Of a stretch of DNA of 7,767 bases, positions 6,677 through 7,767 are shown piece after piece (within the stretch, counting starts at the first letter, position 1; every line of letters starts with the position of its first letter). Below the pieces are notes generated by a model. It searched no databases. It was not told where the DNA came from and saw only the letters and a program-made list of their open reading frames with translations. The DNA is from Burkholderiaceae bacterium (GTDB lineage: Bacteria > Pseudomonadota > Gammaproteobacteria > Burkholderiales > Burkholderiaceae_D): the NCBI GenBank assembly GCA_019752915.1, contig JAIELO010000420.1:1-7767 (forward strand), written 5' to 3'. The translations under genes were made by a program, and so were the position numbers.

Positions 6677-6705
6677 TTGACAGCAATGATAGAGTTCGCC
6701 ACTAT
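6677..6705 (+). promoter_or_regulatory. putative sigma-70 promoter of the S9 peptidase gene
   Basis: TTGACA (6677-6682) is a perfect -35 hexamer. After 17 bp comes CACTAT (6700-6705), a weak -10 with matches at positions 2, 5 and 6. Transcription would start near 6712 and leave a leader of about 25 nt before the ATG at 6737. The leader has no clear ribosome binding site. The -10 box overlaps the inverted repeat at 6687-6707, so a protein bound there could control the promoter. Confidence 0.45.
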
Positions 6706-6707
6706 CA
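6687..6707. promoter_or_regulatory. inverted repeat in the phzF-like/S9 divergent region
   Basis: TGATAG (6687-6692) and CTATCA (6702-6707) are perfect inverted arms around 9 bp. Each half keeps a T-N11-A geometry, as in LysR-type operators. It sits between the divergent PhzF-family and S9 peptidase genes and overlaps the putative -10 of the latter. No regulator gene is adjacent in this window. Function is inferred from position alone. Confidence 0.35.
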
Positions 6708-6733
6708 CATCTCACCGACTTACCAGCGAACTC
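6692..6733 (+). other. 8-bp inverted repeat ending 3 nt before the peptidase start
   Basis: GAGTTCGC (6692-6699) and GCGAACTC (6726-6733) are perfectly complementary, with a 26-nt gap. The second arm ends three bases before the ATG of the S9 peptidase, where a ribosome binding site would be expected but none is clear. If transcription starts upstream of 6692 the two arms would pair in the leader. If it starts near 6712, as the TTGACA promoter implies, only the second arm is transcribed. Confidence 0.3.
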
Positions 6734-6736
6734 GTC

Positions 6737-7767
6737 ATGACTATACCGCGACTTTCCCTTATCGCCATGCTAATTTCTGCCAGCCTGAGCTTCCCTGTGC
6801 TGGCAGCCGAAACCGGCAGCCCGGCCAAACATCCGATTACCCATGAAGACGTATGGCTGATGAAACGGGTCGGCGCTCCCCTACCGAGTCCGGACGGTAA
6901 ATGGGCGGTGTTTTCCGTCACCGACCCTGCTTACGACAGCAAGGAACAATGGTCCGATCTGTGGATCAAATCGCTGAGCGACAACAGCCCGCCACGCCGT
7001 CTGACCTTCAGCAAGGGAGGCGAAGCGAGCCTGAACTGGTCGCCCGATAGCAAGCACTTACTGTTCGTGGCCAAGCGTGACGGTGATGAGGCAGCGCAGA
7101 TCTACCGCCTCGATCTGGCCAGCGGTGGCGAAGCGCAACGCCTGACCAGCTTGACGCTGGGCGCGCGCTCGCCTCGCTACAGCCCGGATGGCAAACAGAT
7201 TCTGTTCGTCAGTGACATCTATCCGGAGAATCGCTCCGAAGAAGAGGTCAGTAAAACGGCCCAGCAGCGCAAAGCCCGCAAGTATTCGGCGCGCGCCTAC
7301 GAAACCTTCCCGCCACGCTACTTCGACAAATGGCTGGACGATAAAAAAGTGCGCCTGTTCGTCATGGATGCCGAGCTTGGCGCCAAACCGCGCGACCTGC
7401 TCAGCGGCACCCGTCTGGCCGAACTGCCGGGCTTTGGCGGCGCGCAAGGCGACGAGGGGCAAGCGCTGGAAGCACTGTGGGCACCGGATGGCAAAACGGT
7501 GGTGTTCTGCGCCTCCACCAATCGCGACGAACAGGCGCGCGCCAGCACCTTCACGCAGATTTACAGCATGGCCAGCAGCGGCGGCGAACCACAGCAACTG
7601 ACGCGCGACCGGCACAGCTATCACAGTCTGAAATTCACGGCCGATGGCAAAGCCCTGTTTGCCCTCACGCAAGCGGAACAGGAAGGCAAAGTGTATGACG
7701 TGACGCGCCTGATCAGTTTTGCCTGGCCGTTTAGCAGCCCGACTCCGAAAGTTCTGACGGCCACGCT
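6737..7767 (+). CDS. S9 family prolyl oligopeptidase-like peptidase, 3'-truncated by window
   Basis: This is the N-terminal 343 residues of a periplasmic serine peptidase of the S9 family (acylaminoacyl peptidase / dipeptidyl aminopeptidase type). Residues 1-23 are a signal peptide (cleavage near VLA). The rest is a beta-propeller of PD40/WD40-like blades, with recurrent Pro-Asp-Gly-Lys turns: SPDGKWAVFS (51-60), WSPDSKHLLF (101-110), YSPDGKQILF (148-157), WAPDGKTVVF (248-257) and FTADGKALFA (300-309). In this family the propeller gates access to a C-terminal alpha/beta-hydrolase with Ser-Asp-His; that half lies beyond 7767 and cannot be checked. The opening HEDVWLMKRVGAPLPSPDGKW is typical of bacterial S9 peptidases. 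The ATG at 6737 is the first in frame after the AT-rich spacer and gives a good leader, though a Shine-Dalgarno motif is weak. It is divergent from the PhzF-family gene. Loss of the 3' part is due to the window edge, not a mutation. Confidence 0.9.
   Translation, partial: MTIPRLSLIAMLISASLSFPVLAAETGSPAKHPITHEDVWLMKRVGAPLPSPDGKWAVFSVTDPAYDSKEQWSDLWIKSLSDNSPPRRLTFSKGGEASLNWSPDSKHLLFVAKRDGDEAAQIYRLDLASGGEAQRLTSLTLGARSPRYSPDGKQILFVSDIYPENRSEEEVSKTAQQRKARKYSARAYETFPPRYFDKWLDDKKVRLFVMDAELGAKPRDLLSGTRLAELPGFGGAQGDEGQALEALWAPDGKTVVFCASTNRDEQARASTFTQIYSMASSGGEPQQLTRDRHSYHSLKFTADGKALFALTQAEQEGKVYDVTRLISFAWPFSSPTPKVLTAT

Noticed and set aside
6635..6715. Alternative upstream start for the PhzF-family gene at 6715
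   Set aside because: The extra 27 residues have no family resemblance, while GGAGAG is well spaced before 6634.

Overview
The window looks like chromosomal DNA from a GC-rich betaproteobacterium, most likely Oxalobacteraceae (the Massilia/Duganella/Janthinobacterium group). This rests on the high-GC coding style, a classic PEP-CTERM exosortase substrate with an Oxalobacteraceae-like tail, orphan type-3 solute-binding proteins, and a secreted S9 peptidase. The assignment is by eye; no search was run.

Layout. Positions 1-188 are an AT-rich promoter region with several short palindromes. It leads into a small PEP-CTERM protein with a probable discoidin-like fold (189-794, +). Next is a tightly coupled plus-strand pair: an exported solute-binding-like protein (1002-1781) and an unrecognised exported 184-residue protein (1783-2337). 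The tail of the latter overlaps by 57 bp the tail of a minus-strand gene for a second probable exosortase substrate, with a VPLPA-type C-terminus (2281-2862, -). That gene lies 15 bp downstream of a large minus-strand gene for an exported 897-residue protein. The large protein has a Het-C/zinc-phospholipase-C-like N-terminal region, a VWA domain and several beta-sandwich regions (2878-5571, -). Upstream of it, still on the minus strand, is a PhzF-family isomerase (5789-6634, -). It is divergent from a periplasmic S9-type prolyl-oligopeptidase-family peptidase (6737 to the window end, +), which is cut before its catalytic domain.

How the genes may work together. Six of the seven genes encode exported proteins; PhzF is the one cytoplasmic enzyme. 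The most interesting unit is the minus-strand pair 5571-2281: a Het-C/VWA7-like protein followed closely by a small protein with an exosortase-type sorting tail. It could be a secreted enzyme or adhesin with a partner processed at the cell envelope, but that is inference. No exosortase, EPS cluster, ABC permease, phenazine operon, RNA gene, insertion sequence or CRISPR array is visible. No gene-free stretch exceeds about 220 bases.
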